This document shows positions 24,790 to 33,031 of a stretch of 64,000 nt of DNA, piece by piece (within the stretch, counting starts at the first letter, position 1; the number at the start of each line of letters is the position of its first letter). A model generated the notes under the pieces. The model saw nothing but the letters and a program-made list of their open reading frames with translations, was not told the DNA's origin and made no database searches. The position numbers were made by a program, and so were the translations under genes. Origin of the DNA: Pseudomonas sp. (lineage in GTDB: Bacteria > Pseudomonadota > Gammaproteobacteria > Pseudomonadales > Pseudomonadaceae). The stretch spans positions 47,964-111,963 of the forward strand of contig JAUVYN010000001.1 in the NCBI GenBank assembly GCA_030603065.1, read 5' to 3'.

Positions 24790-25026
24790 ATGACAGAAGA
24801 AGAAAAACAGAATCGGCCCGAGCAGGTACAGGGCATGCGCTTTCGAGACACCCTGTCCAGCGTGCTCTGGGCAGCGCTTGGTGTGCAGAGCAACAGAGCC
24901 CGCGAACGCGATTTCACACACGGCAAGCCGAGCCACTTCATCGCTCTGGGGATCGGCTTTACCGCCGTGTTCGTACTGGTGATTCTGGGCGTGGTGAAGC
25001 TGGTGCTTCACCTCGCCGGCATATGA
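24790..25026 (+). CDS. DUF2970 small membrane protein
   Basis: This 78-residue protein has a soluble N-terminal half (MTEEEKQNRPEQVQGMRFRD) with the DUF2970 signature FRDTLSSVLWAALGVQS, then one membrane helix near residues 50-72 (FIALGIGFTAVFVLVILGVV). GGAGG lies five bases before the ATG. It follows metH by 54 bp on the same strand. The function is unknown. Its stop is immediately followed by the stop of a convergent small gene. Confidence 0.88.
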   Translation: MTEEEKQNRPEQVQGMRFRDTLSSVLWAALGVQSNRARERDFTHGKPSHFIALGIGFTAVFVLVILGVVKLVLHLAGI

Positions 25027-25155
25027 TCACTGCTGACTGACCCAGAACACTGCAGTTATCACGACGATGAGAATCAGCGCTACCGCAGCGAAGGCATCGA
25101 GGTGACTATCCGAGTGATCTACGTCATGCAGCTTGTCGGCGTTGTGCTCGCTCAT
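25027..25155 (-). CDS. 42-residue single-helix membrane peptide, unknown function
   Basis: A short frame on the minus strand encodes 42 residues: a hydrophilic His/Asp-rich N-terminus MSEHNADKLHDVDHSDSHLD, then the helix AFAAVALILIVVITAVFWVS and QQ. AGGAG lies five bases before the ATG, and a promoter with TTGACG (25242-25247) and TGATAG (25219-25224), 17-base spacer, lies upstream. It ends exactly where the DUF2970 gene ends (convergent). Small proteins of this kind are usually missed by length filters. I do not recognise a family. Confidence 0.7.
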   Translation of the reverse strand: MSEHNADKLHDVDHSDSHLDAFAAVALILIVVITAVFWVSQQ

Positions 25156-25218
25156 GGTGACTCCTTTTATTTTTGTTGTTGCGCACGGTCGGTGCGTTGC
25201 TTACCCTGACAGTTAAGA

Positions 25219-25247
25219 CTATCACCCGCTTGCTTACAAGCCGTCAA
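25219..25247 (-). promoter_or_regulatory. Promoter of the 42-residue membrane peptide
   Basis: Minus-strand boxes TTGACG (25242-25247) and TGATAG (25219-25224) are 17 bases apart. The rest of the 235-bp gap to cysI (25156-25390) is AT-rich near 25260-25315 and probably also holds the cysI promoter, which I could not place confidently. Confidence 0.45.
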
Positions 25248-25390
25248 TATCCTGCTTTTCCGTTCTAACCATATAGAAAAACATTCCTTTTGCGTATAAC
25301 TGAAAACTGCTATTGTCTGCGCGCCTCGGAGCCCGCAGTACAAGCGGTTGGATACGGGCCGCAGAGGGCCCCTACGAACAGGTTGTCAGT

Positions 25391-27049
25391 ATGTATATCT
25401 ACGACGAGTATGACCAACGGATCGTCGAGGACCGCGTCAAGCAGTTCCGCGATCAGACCCGCCGCTATCTGGCTGGCGAGCTGAGCGATCCAGAATTCCT
25501 GCCGCTGCGCCTGCAGAATGGCTTGTACATTCAGCGCTACGCGCCCATGTTGCGCGTCGCCATCCCCTACGGCCTGGTTTCCGCGCGCCAGATGCGCAAG
25601 CTAGCGTTCATTGCACGTCAGTACGACAAGGGCTACGCGCACTTCAGTACCCGTCAGAACGTGCAGTTCAACTGGCCGAGCCTGGAAGACGTGCCGGATA
25701 TTCTGGCCCATCTGGCGGAAGTGCAGATGCACGCCATCCAGACCAGCGGCAACTGCATCCGCAATACCACTACCGACCAGTTCGCCGGCGTAGCAGCGGA
25801 CGAACTCGTCGACCCGCGCCCCTGGTGCGAGATCATTCGTCAGTGGTCGACCTTCCATCCGGAATTCGCCTTCCTGCCACGCAAGTTCAAGATCGCTGTC
25901 AATGGAGCGAGCGAGGACCGCGCGGCGATTGGCGTGCACGACATCGGCCTGAACGTGGTGCGCAATGAAGCCGGCGAGATCGGTTTTCGGGTACTGGTCG
26001 GCGGCGGACTAGGCCGGACGCCGCTGGTCGGCTCCGAAATCCGCGCTTTCCTGCCGTGGCAGCATCTGATCACCTATCTTGACGCCATCCTGCGCGTCTA
26101 TAACCGCTATGGTCGGCGAGACAACAAATACAAGGCGCGCATCAAGATCCTGGTCAAGGCGCTGACGCCGGAAGTATTCGCTGAGAAGGTCGAGGCAGAG
26201 TGGGCCCATACCAAGGACGGCCCGGCAACCCTGACGCAGCAGGAAGTCGATCGCGTCGCAGCGCATTTCACCGCCCCGCCCTATCTGGCATTCAGTGGTG
26301 ACGACGAGGGTTATCTTGCCCTGCGCGAGCAGAACAAGGGCTTCAACAACTGGGCGCTGCGCAACGTGCACGCGCATAAGGTGCCAGGCTATGCAGCAGT
26401 TACACTGTCGCTAAAGCCCACCGCTGTCGCCCCCGGTGATGTCACTGACCGACAGATGGATGCCGCTGCCGACCTCGCCGACCAATTCAGCTTTGGCGAA
26501 TTACGCGTGACCCACCAGCAGAACCTGGTATTGGCCGACGTCCGCCAGTCCGACCTTTTCGATCTCTGGCAGGCTTGCCGCGAACAGGGCTTCGCCACTC
26601 CGAACATCGGCCTGCTCACCGACATCATCTGCTGCCCGGGCGGTGATTTCTGCTCACTGGCCAACGCCAAGTCGATCCCGATTGCCGAAGCGATCCAGCG
26701 CACCTTCGATGACCTGGATTATCTGCATGATATCGGCGATCTCGACCTTAACATTTCCGGCTGCATGAACGCCTGCGGTCACCACCATGTGGGTCATATC
26801 GGCATTCTGGGAGTGGACAAGAAGGGCGCCGAGTTCTACCAGGTGTCGCTCGGGGGCAACAGTGGCCGCAACGCCGCTATCGGGCAGATCCTCGGACCGT
26901 CCTTCGCAGCCGAGCAGATGCCCAGCGTCATCAGCAAGGTGATAGACGTCTATATCGAGAACAGGACTCCGGAAGAGCAGTTCATCGATACCTTCCAGCG
27001 CATCGGTATGGCACCGTTCAAGGAGCGAGTCTATGCAGCGAATCATTAA
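25391..27049 (+). CDS. cysI: Sulfite reductase hemoprotein
   Basis: This 552-residue enzyme reduces sulfite to sulfide using siroheme and a [4Fe-4S] cluster. The cluster ligands are Cys415 and Cys421 (CCPGGDFC) and Cys458 and Cys462 (GCMNACG). The N-terminus MYIYDEYDQR is that of Pseudomonas CysI; the start at 25391 gives the same length, while the frame itself is open from 25313. It overlaps the next gene by 17 bases. These enzymes are often annotated as nitrite/sulfite reductase. Confidence 0.95.
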   Translation: MYIYDEYDQRIVEDRVKQFRDQTRRYLAGELSDPEFLPLRLQNGLYIQRYAPMLRVAIPYGLVSARQMRKLAFIARQYDKGYAHFSTRQNVQFNWPSLEDVPDILAHLAEVQMHAIQTSGNCIRNTTTDQFAGVAADELVDPRPWCEIIRQWSTFHPEFAFLPRKFKIAVNGASEDRAAIGVHDIGLNVVRNEAGEIGFRVLVGGGLGRTPLVGSEIRAFLPWQHLITYLDAILRVYNRYGRRDNKYKARIKILVKALTPEVFAEKVEAEWAHTKDGPATLTQQEVDRVAAHFTAPPYLAFSGDDEGYLALREQNKGFNNWALRNVHAHKVPGYAAVTLSLKPTAVAPGDVTDRQMDAAADLADQFSFGELRVTHQQNLVLADVRQSDLFDLWQACREQGFATPNIGLLTDIICCPGGDFCSLANAKSIPIAEAIQRTFDDLDYLHDIGDLDLNISGCMNACGHHHVGHIGILGVDKKGAEFYQVSLGGNSGRNAAIGQILGPSFAAEQMPSVISKVIDVYIENRTPEEQFIDTFQRIGMAPFKERVYAANH

Positions 27050-27533
27050 GGGCGACAAGGTAGTGGATGAGAACTGGCATCTGCTACCGCGTGAGGCCAG
27101 CCTGGACGGCATGTCCAACAGCGACGACATCATCGTTCCCATGTCGCTCTGGCTTGATCACGCCCACGCTCTGAAGGCCCGTGACGGCGGCTTGGGTATA
27201 TGGCTGGAAAGCCACGAGGAGATCGAAGCGGTTGCCGACGATCTGGCCCACTTCAAGGTAGTCGCGCTGAACTTCCCGGTTTTCAGCGACGGGCGCCACT
27301 ACTCTACCGCCCGCCTTCTGCGCGACCGCTACGGTTACAAGGGCGAGGTCAGGGCGATTGGGGATGTGCTGCGCGATCAGCTGTTCTTCATGAAGCGTTG
27401 CGGATTCGACGCCTTCGCCCTGCGTGAAGACCGTGACGCGATCGAAGCACTGGAGAGTCTGCGCGACTTTTCCGAGACCTATCAGGCCGCTACCGATCAG
27501 CCGCTGCCGCTGTTCCGCCGAAGACAGGCCTGA
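27033..27533 (+). CDS. DUF934 family protein, sulfite reduction partner
   Basis: This 166-residue DUF934 protein is encoded immediately after cysI and overlaps it by 17 bases, so the two are translated together. Members sit beside sulfite or phosphoadenylylsulfate reductase genes across Proteobacteria. The typical core is FPVFSDGRHYSTARLLRDRYG at residues ~90-110. No cofactor motif is visible, so the role is unknown. A terminator follows at 27552. Confidence 0.9.
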   Translation: MQRIIKGDKVVDENWHLLPREASLDGMSNSDDIIVPMSLWLDHAHALKARDGGLGIWLESHEEIEAVADDLAHFKVVALNFPVFSDGRHYSTARLLRDRYGYKGEVRAIGDVLRDQLFFMKRCGFDAFALREDRDAIEALESLRDFSETYQAATDQPLPLFRRRQA

Positions 27534-27550
27534 TACCTGCCGGTACAACG

Positions 27551-27580
27551 AAAAGCCCCGCTCTCGACAGGCGGGGCTTT
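27551..27580. terminator. Rho-independent terminator after the cysI operon
   Basis: AAAGCCCCGC (27552-27561) and GCGGGGCTTT (27571-27580) form a 10-bp stem with a nine-base loop. The A and T tails make it usable in both directions, between the cysI operon and the convergent yhdH-type gene. Confidence 0.88.
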
Positions 27581-27606
27581 CTCGTATCAGGCTACTGGCG
27601 CAGCCT

Positions 27607-28593
27607 TCAGTCCAGACTGACGACCACCCTGCCCACCATACCACCGCCCAGAATGCGCTCGATCTGCTCCGGCAGTCCATCCAGGGTCACATCCTGAGCC
27701 AAGGCTTCCAGATTGGTCTTCCACTGCAGTGACAGACGGTCCCACATGGATGCCTTGACCACCAGCGGCTGCTCCACCGAATCGATACCCAGCAGGTTAA
27801 CGTTGCGCAGAATGAAGGGCAGCACGCTGGCCTGAAAGCCGACACCCGCGGTAAGCCCGCAGCAGGCAACGGAAGCACCGTAGCGCAGCGACTTGACCAC
27901 GTTGAACAGAATGTCCCCACCGACCGTGTCCACTGCTCCGGCCCACTGCTCCTTGAGCAGCGGCTTGGCGGAACCCGCTTCGAGTTCGCTACGCTGGACG
28001 ATCGAGCTTGCACCCAGACCCTTCAGAAAGTCGGCCTGCTCGGCCTTGCCGGTGGCCGCGGCCACTTCATAGCCCAGACCAGCCAGCATGGCCACGGCGA
28101 TGCTGCCAACACCCCCGGTTGCCCCGGTCACGAGTACCGGACCCTGGCCCGGTTGCAGACCGCTCTGCTCCAGCTTGTCGATACAGAGAGCGGCAGTCAG
28201 CCCGGCAGTACCCAGTATCATGCTCTCGCGAAGACCAAGTCCTTCGGGACGCTTGAGCACCCAGGCGGCGGGCACACGGATATACTGGCCGAAGCCTCCG
28301 GCGGTGTTCATGCCCAGGTCATAGCCGGTAACGATGACCTCATCGCCAATGGCGAGCTCGGAAGCCGAGCTCTGTTCGACTATGCCGGCAGCGTCGATAC
28401 CAGGCGTGTGGGGATAACTGCGGGTCACCCCTTTATTGCCACTGGCGGAAAGCGCGTCCTTGAAATTCAGTGAAGAATAGCGAACGCGAATCAGCACCTC
28501 GCCAGCCGGCAGATCCTCGATTCGACGGGTAACGACGCTGGACCGGAACTGTCCATCCGTCTCGGTTGTAAGCAGAGCCTTGAATTCCGACAT
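27607..28593 (-). CDS. YhdH/AcuI-type quinone oxidoreductase (acryloyl-CoA reductase family)
   Basis: This 328-residue medium-chain dehydrogenase/reductase has the YhdH N-terminal pattern SSLNFKDALSASGNKGVTR and the NADP-binding loop VTGATGGVGSIAV near residue 155. The AcuI/YhdH group reduces acryloyl-CoA to propionyl-CoA. It lacks the zinc-ligand set of alcohol dehydrogenases. It lies 12 bp after sohB on the same strand. The prp (propionyl-CoA) genes at the right end of this window would be a plausible metabolic link, which is inference. Confidence 0.85.
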   Translation of the reverse strand: MSEFKALLTTETDGQFRSSVVTRRIEDLPAGEVLIRVRYSSLNFKDALSASGNKGVTRSYPHTPGIDAAGIVEQSSASELAIGDEVIVTGYDLGMNTAGGFGQYIRVPAAWVLKRPEGLGLRESMILGTAGLTAALCIDKLEQSGLQPGQGPVLVTGATGGVGSIAVAMLAGLGYEVAAATGKAEQADFLKGLGASSIVQRSELEAGSAKPLLKEQWAGAVDTVGGDILFNVVKSLRYGASVACCGLTAGVGFQASVLPFILRNVNLLGIDSVEQPLVVKASMWDRLSLQWKTNLEALAQDVTLDGLPEQIERILGGGMVGRVVVSLD

Positions 28594-28605
28594 GCCTCTC
28601 TCCTG

Positions 28606-29625
28606 CTACCAGAAACGCTGATTGTGAAAGCGCGATGCCCAGGTCACCAGCAGGCGATCCAGAGTCGCGGACAGGCCGGCTGAAAGCTTGTCCTGCATCC
28701 GCTTGCGAATGATGTAGTGCACCTCGAAGACATCCGCCTGCCGCACACGCTGGGAGAGATACTCGTCGCTGGTGCTGATCTGATCGGCCAGCTTGCGCTC
28801 GATCGCTTCCAGCCCGAACCAGACCTCTCCAGTAGCGACTTGCTCGACGTTCAGCACAGGCCGGTAGCGGGCGACGAACTCCTTGAACAGCCGATGGATG
28901 GTTTCCAGATCCTCCTGAAACTTCTCGCGGCCCTTGTCGGTATTTTCACCAAACAGGGTCAGGGTGCGCTTGTACTCCCCCGCCGTGAGCATCTCGTATT
29001 CGATGTCGTGCTTTCTCAGCACCTTGTTGAAGTTGGGAATCTGCGCCACAACGCCGATCGACCCAAGCATGGCGAAGGGTGCGGCCAGAACGCGGTCGGC
29101 GACACATGCCATCATGTATCCCCCGCTGGCAGCGACCTTGTCGACACAGACGGTAAGGGGTACGCCCGCGTCTCGCACTCGCGTGAGCTGGGAGGCAGCG
29201 AGACCGTAAGCATGAACCAGGCCTCCGCCGCTGTCCAACCGCACCACTACCTCATCGTCGGGAGTAGCGAGTTCGAGCACCGCGGTGATCTCGTGGCGCA
29301 GATTCTCCAGCGCAGTCGCTTTGATATCGCCGTTGAAGGTCAGTACGTACACCTTCGAACGCTGCGCTGCGGCCTTCGCCCTGTTCTTGTCAGCCAGCTT
29401 GCGGGCCTTGTGCATGACCTTGAAAGAGGCCTTGTCCAGAACGCTCTGGCCGAGCCGCTCGGCGAGACGCCCGAATTGCTCGTTAAGACGTACTACGCTC
29501 AGATACCCTTCGTTGCGCTTGTTGCGATCCTTGAGCGACGCAATCATTGTCAGAATCAGGAACACCGCCACCAGGACGGTGACCGCCTTGGCCAGAAACA
29601 GACCGTACTCAGCAAGCCATTCCAC
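28606..29625 (-). CDS. sohB: Inner-membrane protease SohB (S49 family)
   Basis: This 339-residue S49 (signal-peptide-peptidase-like) protease has an N-terminal membrane helix (LAKAVTVLVAVFLILTMIAS) and a catalytic Ser167 in DKVAASGGYMMA with general base Lys219 in GEYKRTLT. SohB is a homologue of SppA and clears cleaved signal peptides or membrane fragments. The start codon is GTG at 29625, with GGAG seven bases upstream; an ATG four bases earlier is out of frame. It precedes the yhdH-type gene. Confidence 0.92.
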   Translation of the reverse strand: MEWLAEYGLFLAKAVTVLVAVFLILTMIASLKDRNKRNEGYLSVVRLNEQFGRLAERLGQSVLDKASFKVMHKARKLADKNRAKAAAQRSKVYVLTFNGDIKATALENLRHEITAVLELATPDDEVVVRLDSGGGLVHAYGLAASQLTRVRDAGVPLTVCVDKVAASGGYMMACVADRVLAAPFAMLGSIGVVAQIPNFNKVLRKHDIEYEMLTAGEYKRTLTLFGENTDKGREKFQEDLETIHRLFKEFVARYRPVLNVEQVATGEVWFGLEAIERKLADQISTSDEYLSQRVRQADVFEVHYIIRKRMQDKLSAGLSATLDRLLVTWASRFHNQRFW

Positions 29626-29962
29626 TCATCAACTCCAACGGGTCAGCCTCGGGAATTCCCAAGCATACAGCAAGTTGAGAGGGGGTGGCATGCAGTCAGC
29701 GAACGAGCGATTCAAACGCTCGTATGATTTTTGTTGACAGGGTTACGAGCCCCGCCATAACCTCATGCCAGAACCGGATGAACAGGCGGTGCGTTGCCCG
29801 CCATCCGGGGGAAGGGAAGTCTGACGACTGGGCCGCCAACGCGGTCTCCCGCGTCTACACTGCCCTTTGAGCAGGCTAGCCCTGGCCCCTGCGGAACCCA
29901 GCTCTGCAGGCGAAGATTGCAACACCACACGTTGCTCAACGAACCAACATAAGGATCGGCAA
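29626..29962. promoter_or_regulatory. Intergenic region before the SCP2 gene: promoter and PsrA-like site
   Basis: The gap holds no convincing gene; the short frames at 29685-29870 lack ribosome-binding sites and family features. It contains CAAACGCTCGTATG at 29713-29726, one mismatch from CAAAC-N4-GTTTG, partly covered by an inverted repeat CGAGCG/CGCTCG (29704-29709 and 29717-29722). TTGACA at 29734-29739 and TAACCT at 29758-29763 form a promoter with an 18-base spacer. The SCP2 message would then have a leader of about 190 bases. Confidence 0.55.
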
Positions 29963-30277
29963 ATGACCACCGTCACTCAAATCATCGAAAACATGGAATC
30001 CAAGTTCAATCCGTCTGCTGCTCAGGGTCTGGACCTGGTATTCCAGTTCAACATCGAAGACGACGACAACTTCTACGTGGCCGTCAAGGACGGAACCTGC
30101 AACGCTTCCAAGGGCGACGCGGAAAACCCCAACGTCACCCTGATCATGGATAGCGCTACCCTGAATGGCGTCATTTCCGGCGAAACCGACGGTATGCAGG
30201 CATTCATGGCCGGCAAGCTGCGCGCGGAAGGCGATATGATGCTGGCACTGAAGCTGGGCGAGCTGTTCCCCTCCTGA
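29963..30277 (+). CDS. SCP2 sterol-binding domain protein
   Basis: This 104-residue protein is one SCP2 domain (VFQFNIEDDDNFYVAVKDG, then GVISGETDGMQAFMAGKLRAEGDMMLALKLG). The family binds lipids or fatty acyl-CoA in a hydrophobic tunnel. AAGGA lies seven bases before the ATG at 29963. A strong terminator follows, so the phosphotransferase gene downstream is likely transcribed from its own promoter. Acyl-CoA-related neighbours support a role in lipid metabolism. Confidence 0.9.
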   Translation: MTTVTQIIENMESKFNPSAAQGLDLVFQFNIEDDDNFYVAVKDGTCNASKGDAENPNVTLIMDSATLNGVISGETDGMQAFMAGKLRAEGDMMLALKLGELFPS

Positions 30278-30293
30278 TTCAGCGATCAGACGA

Positions 30294-30320
30294 AACCGGA
30301 GCTTGCGCTCCGGTTTTTTT
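30294..30320 (+). terminator. Rho-independent terminator after the SCP2 gene
   Basis: ACCGGAGC (30295-30302) and GCTCCGGT (30307-30314) form an 8-bp stem with a TTGC loop, followed by seven T residues. It lies 17 bp after the SCP2 stop. Confidence 0.93.
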
Positions 30321-30374
30321 ATCCGCAATTGATGCAGCCAATCGCACCCCAACACCCGCTCTGATAACGGCCCT

Positions 30375-30420
30375 CAAACGAGCGTTCCAGCTTGTTGCTA
30401 CCCGCCGCCTGCATTAGATT
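30375..30420 (+). promoter_or_regulatory. Phosphotransferase promoter with a weak PsrA-like site
   Basis: TTGTTG (30392-30397) and TAGATT (30415-30420) have a 17-base spacer. CAAACGAGCGTTCC at 30375-30388 keeps AAAC-N4-GTT of the PsrA motif and ends three bases before the -35 box. The match is weak and is offered only because it has the same geometry as the sites at 29713 and 13269. Confidence 0.35.
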
Positions 30421-30456
30421 AGCTGATTGTTCGTCTCGACCATCATAAGGAAAACC

Positions 30457-31524
30457 ATGACCCTGACCGACCAGGCCAGCGCAATCCGCGAGGGTGAAGA
30501 GCTGGACGTCGACGCCGTCGACAGTTATCTCAAGAGCCAGATCGATGGCCTGCATGGCACACCCACGATTCGCCAGTTCCCCGGCGGAGCGTCGAACCTG
30601 ACCTATCTGGTAGCTTACCCCGAGCAGGAGTTCGTGCTGCGTCGTCCTCCCTTTGGCAAGAAGGCGAAATCGGCTCATGACATGGGCCGCGAGTACCGCA
30701 TACTCAATCAGCTCAACGCGGGCTTCCCCTATTGCCCCAAGGCCTACGCACATTGCACCGACGAGTCGGTGATCGGTGCGGAGTTCTACGTCATGGAACG
30801 CGTGCCGGGCGTCATCCTGCGCTCCGACCTGCCGCCAGAACTGGGGCTGGATGCGGACAGCACCCGTGCACTGTGCAAGAGCTTCATCGACAAGTTCGTC
30901 GACCTGCACAACGTCGATTACGCCGCCTGCGGCCTGGCAGACCTGGGCAAGCCCGAAGGCTACGTCAAGCGCCAGATCGAAGGCTGGATCGACCGCTATC
31001 AGAAGGCCGCGACTCCCGATGCCCCAAGTTGGGAGCAGGTGATGGTCTGGCTGCGCGAAAAGATGCCGGCTGACCATCACAAGCCGGGGATCGTGCACAA
31101 CGACTACCGCTTCGACAATGTGATTCTCGATCCGAACAACCCCATGCAGATCATCGGCGTGCTGGACTGGGAGATGACCACCATCGGCGACCCGCTGATG
31201 GATCTGGGCAACACCCTGGCTTACTGGATCGAGGCGGGCGACTCCCAGCCGATGCAGATGATCCGGCGTCAACCGAGCCACGCCCCCGGCATGCTGACCC
31301 GCCAGGAATTCGCCGACTACTACGCCGAGCGCGCCGGCATCACCATCGACAATCTGGATTACTACTACACCTACGGCCTGTTCCGGCTGGCCGGCATCGT
31401 GCAGCAGATCTACTACCGCTTCTACCACGGCCAGACCAGCGACAAGCGTTTCGCCAGCTTCATTCACATGAACAAGCTGTTGGAGCAGGTCAGTCTGGCG
31501 GTCATTAACAAATCAGCGCTCTGA
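30457..31524 (+). CDS. APH-fold phosphotransferase family protein
   Basis: This 355-residue protein has an aminoglycoside-phosphotransferase-like kinase fold: the Gly-rich loop FPGGASNLTYLV near residues 41-52, the catalytic block His214-Asn-Asp216-Tyr-Arg-Phe-Asp-Asn221, and the metal-binding Asp237 in VLDWEM. The family includes the kinase domain of ACAD10/ACAD11, which phosphorylates 4-hydroxyacyl-CoAs for their degradation. AAGGA lies five bases before the ATG. It is followed by an SDR gene 22 bp downstream, probably cotranscribed. The antibiotic-resistance meaning of the fold does not apply. Confidence 0.88.
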   Translation: MTLTDQASAIREGEELDVDAVDSYLKSQIDGLHGTPTIRQFPGGASNLTYLVAYPEQEFVLRRPPFGKKAKSAHDMGREYRILNQLNAGFPYCPKAYAHCTDESVIGAEFYVMERVPGVILRSDLPPELGLDADSTRALCKSFIDKFVDLHNVDYAACGLADLGKPEGYVKRQIEGWIDRYQKAATPDAPSWEQVMVWLREKMPADHHKPGIVHNDYRFDNVILDPNNPMQIIGVLDWEMTTIGDPLMDLGNTLAYWIEAGDSQPMQMIRRQPSHAPGMLTRQEFADYYAERAGITIDNLDYYYTYGLFRLAGIVQQIYYRFYHGQTSDKRFASFIHMNKLLEQVSLAVINKSAL

Positions 31525-31546
31525 GCGCCCTACAAGGATACGTCCC

Positions 31547-32314
31547 ATGCAAAAGACTCAACTGTTCGACCTCGATGGCAAAGTCGCGCTGGTAACCGGC
31601 GCCAGCCGCGGCATCGGCGAGGCCATCGCCAAATTGCTCGCTCAGCAGGGTGCACATGTAATCGTTTCCAGCCGCAAGATCGATGGCTGTCAGGAAGTGG
31701 CTGACGCCATCACTGCAGCTGGCGGCAAGGCTACGGCCATTGCCTGCCACATCGGCGAGATGGGCCAGATCACCGATGCGATCGCGAAGATCCGTGCCGA
31801 TTTCGGCAAGCTCGACATCCTCGTCAATAACGCTGCGACCAACCCCTACTTCGGCAACGTGCTGGACACCGACCTGGGTGCCTTCCAGAAGACGGTAGAC
31901 GTGAACATCCGCGGTTACTTCTTCATGTCCGTCGAAGCCGGCAAGCTGATGCGTGAAAACGGCGGCGGAGCCATCCTCAACGTTGCATCGGTCAATGGTG
32001 TCTCCCCAGGGGACATGCAGGGCATCTATTCGATCACCAAGGCCGCAGTCATCAACATGACCAAGGTGTTCGCCAAGGAAACCGCTCAGTTCGGCATTCG
32101 CTGCAATGCGCTGCTGCCAGGCCTGACCGACACCAAGTTCGCCTCGGCTCTGACCAGCAACGACTCCATTCTCAAGCACGCCCTTACGCGCATCCCGATG
32201 CGCCGTGCGGCAGACCCGAGCGAAATGGCAGGCACCGTTCTGTACCTGGTAAGTGAAGCGTCGAGCTACACCACTGGTGCGGCAATCAACGTCGACGGCG
32301 GCATGCTGTCCTGA
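31547..32314 (+). CDS. SDR family oxidoreductase
   Basis: This 255-residue classical SDR has a complete NAD(P) site TGASRGIGEAIA, the NNAAT motif and the catalytic triad Ser148, Tyr161, Lys165 (YSITKAAV). It resembles the SDR enzymes that accompany acyl-CoA phosphotransferase genes in Pseudomonas. It starts 22 bp after the phosphotransferase stop. The tail GAAINVDGGMLS is typical of FabG-like SDRs. The substrate cannot be read from the sequence; a hydroxyacyl compound is inferred from context. Confidence 0.9.
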   Translation: MQKTQLFDLDGKVALVTGASRGIGEAIAKLLAQQGAHVIVSSRKIDGCQEVADAITAAGGKATAIACHIGEMGQITDAIAKIRADFGKLDILVNNAATNPYFGNVLDTDLGAFQKTVDVNIRGYFFMSVEAGKLMRENGGGAILNVASVNGVSPGDMQGIYSITKAAVINMTKVFAKETAQFGIRCNALLPGLTDTKFASALTSNDSILKHALTRIPMRRAADPSEMAGTVLYLVSEASSYTTGAAINVDGGMLS

Positions 32315-32347
32315 TGGTCCCGGCCGGCGCCCAGTGGGCGCCGGAAT

Positions 32348-33004
32348 TCAGCGAAGGCGCTTTATCGCTTCCACCGCAGCAGGATTGAGCGGGACCGGGG
32401 TCAGACCCGTCGGGGCGATCTCGATAGCAAAGCGCGCGCCGTTCGCCACCGGCATGAAGCGCAGCACGAAGGCGTCGGCCTCGAGCAGCTTGGGGTCGCT
32501 CTGGCGGTCCACCCATAGCCACAAATCGCGCCAGGTCGGCGTGGCGTGCAGCCTTGCCGTCAATGCCACTGCAACGTTACGTTGCTGCTCGAAGGCGACA
32601 TAGCGTCCACCGAGACGATTGAGTCGGTAGCCCTCTTCCAGCCCGAGCGCCTCTCCCAGCCCACGCCAGCGCAGCACCTGCACGTCCAGCTCCCACATGT
32701 CCCCGTGTATCAGAATCTGACTTTCCGCCTCCTCGCCCGCGATACGCAGGATGGCCTCATATTGCTGAGGAGCCAGTTCGCGAAACTCCACCACGGCAAC
32801 AGGTTGCTCGGTCGGAAGCGGCCGGAACTGCTGAAGTTCCCAGGCCGTCAGCCCCAGAATCAGGCCTCCGGCAAGAAGCAGGCTGAGAAACCAGCCCTTG
32901 AGCCAGCCGAGCAGCCAGTCCGGCCGCCAGCCAAAGCGTAGCGCCACTACCACGAGGATCACTGCGACGAGAGCCAGTAGCCCTGCCAGTCCTTGATATT
33001 GCAT
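32348..33004 (-). CDS. Membrane protein of unknown function
   Basis: This 218-residue protein has two N-terminal membrane helices (AGLLALVAVILVVVALRFGW and LSLLLAGGLILGLTAWE), then a beta-rich domain of about 150 residues (VAVVEFRELAPQQYEAILRI...). GGGAG lies five bases before the ATG. Proteins of this type in Pseudomonas are sometimes labelled multidrug transporter, but I see no transporter signature. It is convergent with the SDR gene and lies 27 bp after nudC on the same strand. Confidence 0.75.
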   Translation of the reverse strand: MQYQGLAGLLALVAVILVVVALRFGWRPDWLLGWLKGWFLSLLLAGGLILGLTAWELQQFRPLPTEQPVAVVEFRELAPQQYEAILRIAGEEAESQILIHGDMWELDVQVLRWRGLGEALGLEEGYRLNRLGGRYVAFEQQRNVAVALTARLHATPTWRDLWLWVDRQSDPKLLEADAFVLRFMPVANGARFAIEIAPTGLTPVPLNPAAVEAIKRLR

Positions 33005-33031
33005 AGCACTCCCTGCCTATTGACTACTTGC

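Noticed and set aside
29685-29870. Short frame in the gap before the SCP2 gene
   Set aside because: It overlaps the promoter and PsrA-like site, has no ribosome-binding site and no recognisable sequence.
30457-31524. Aminoglycoside resistance gene
   Set aside because: The kinase fold is shared, but the sequence belongs to the acyl-CoA-type phosphotransferases and has no resistance-gene context.
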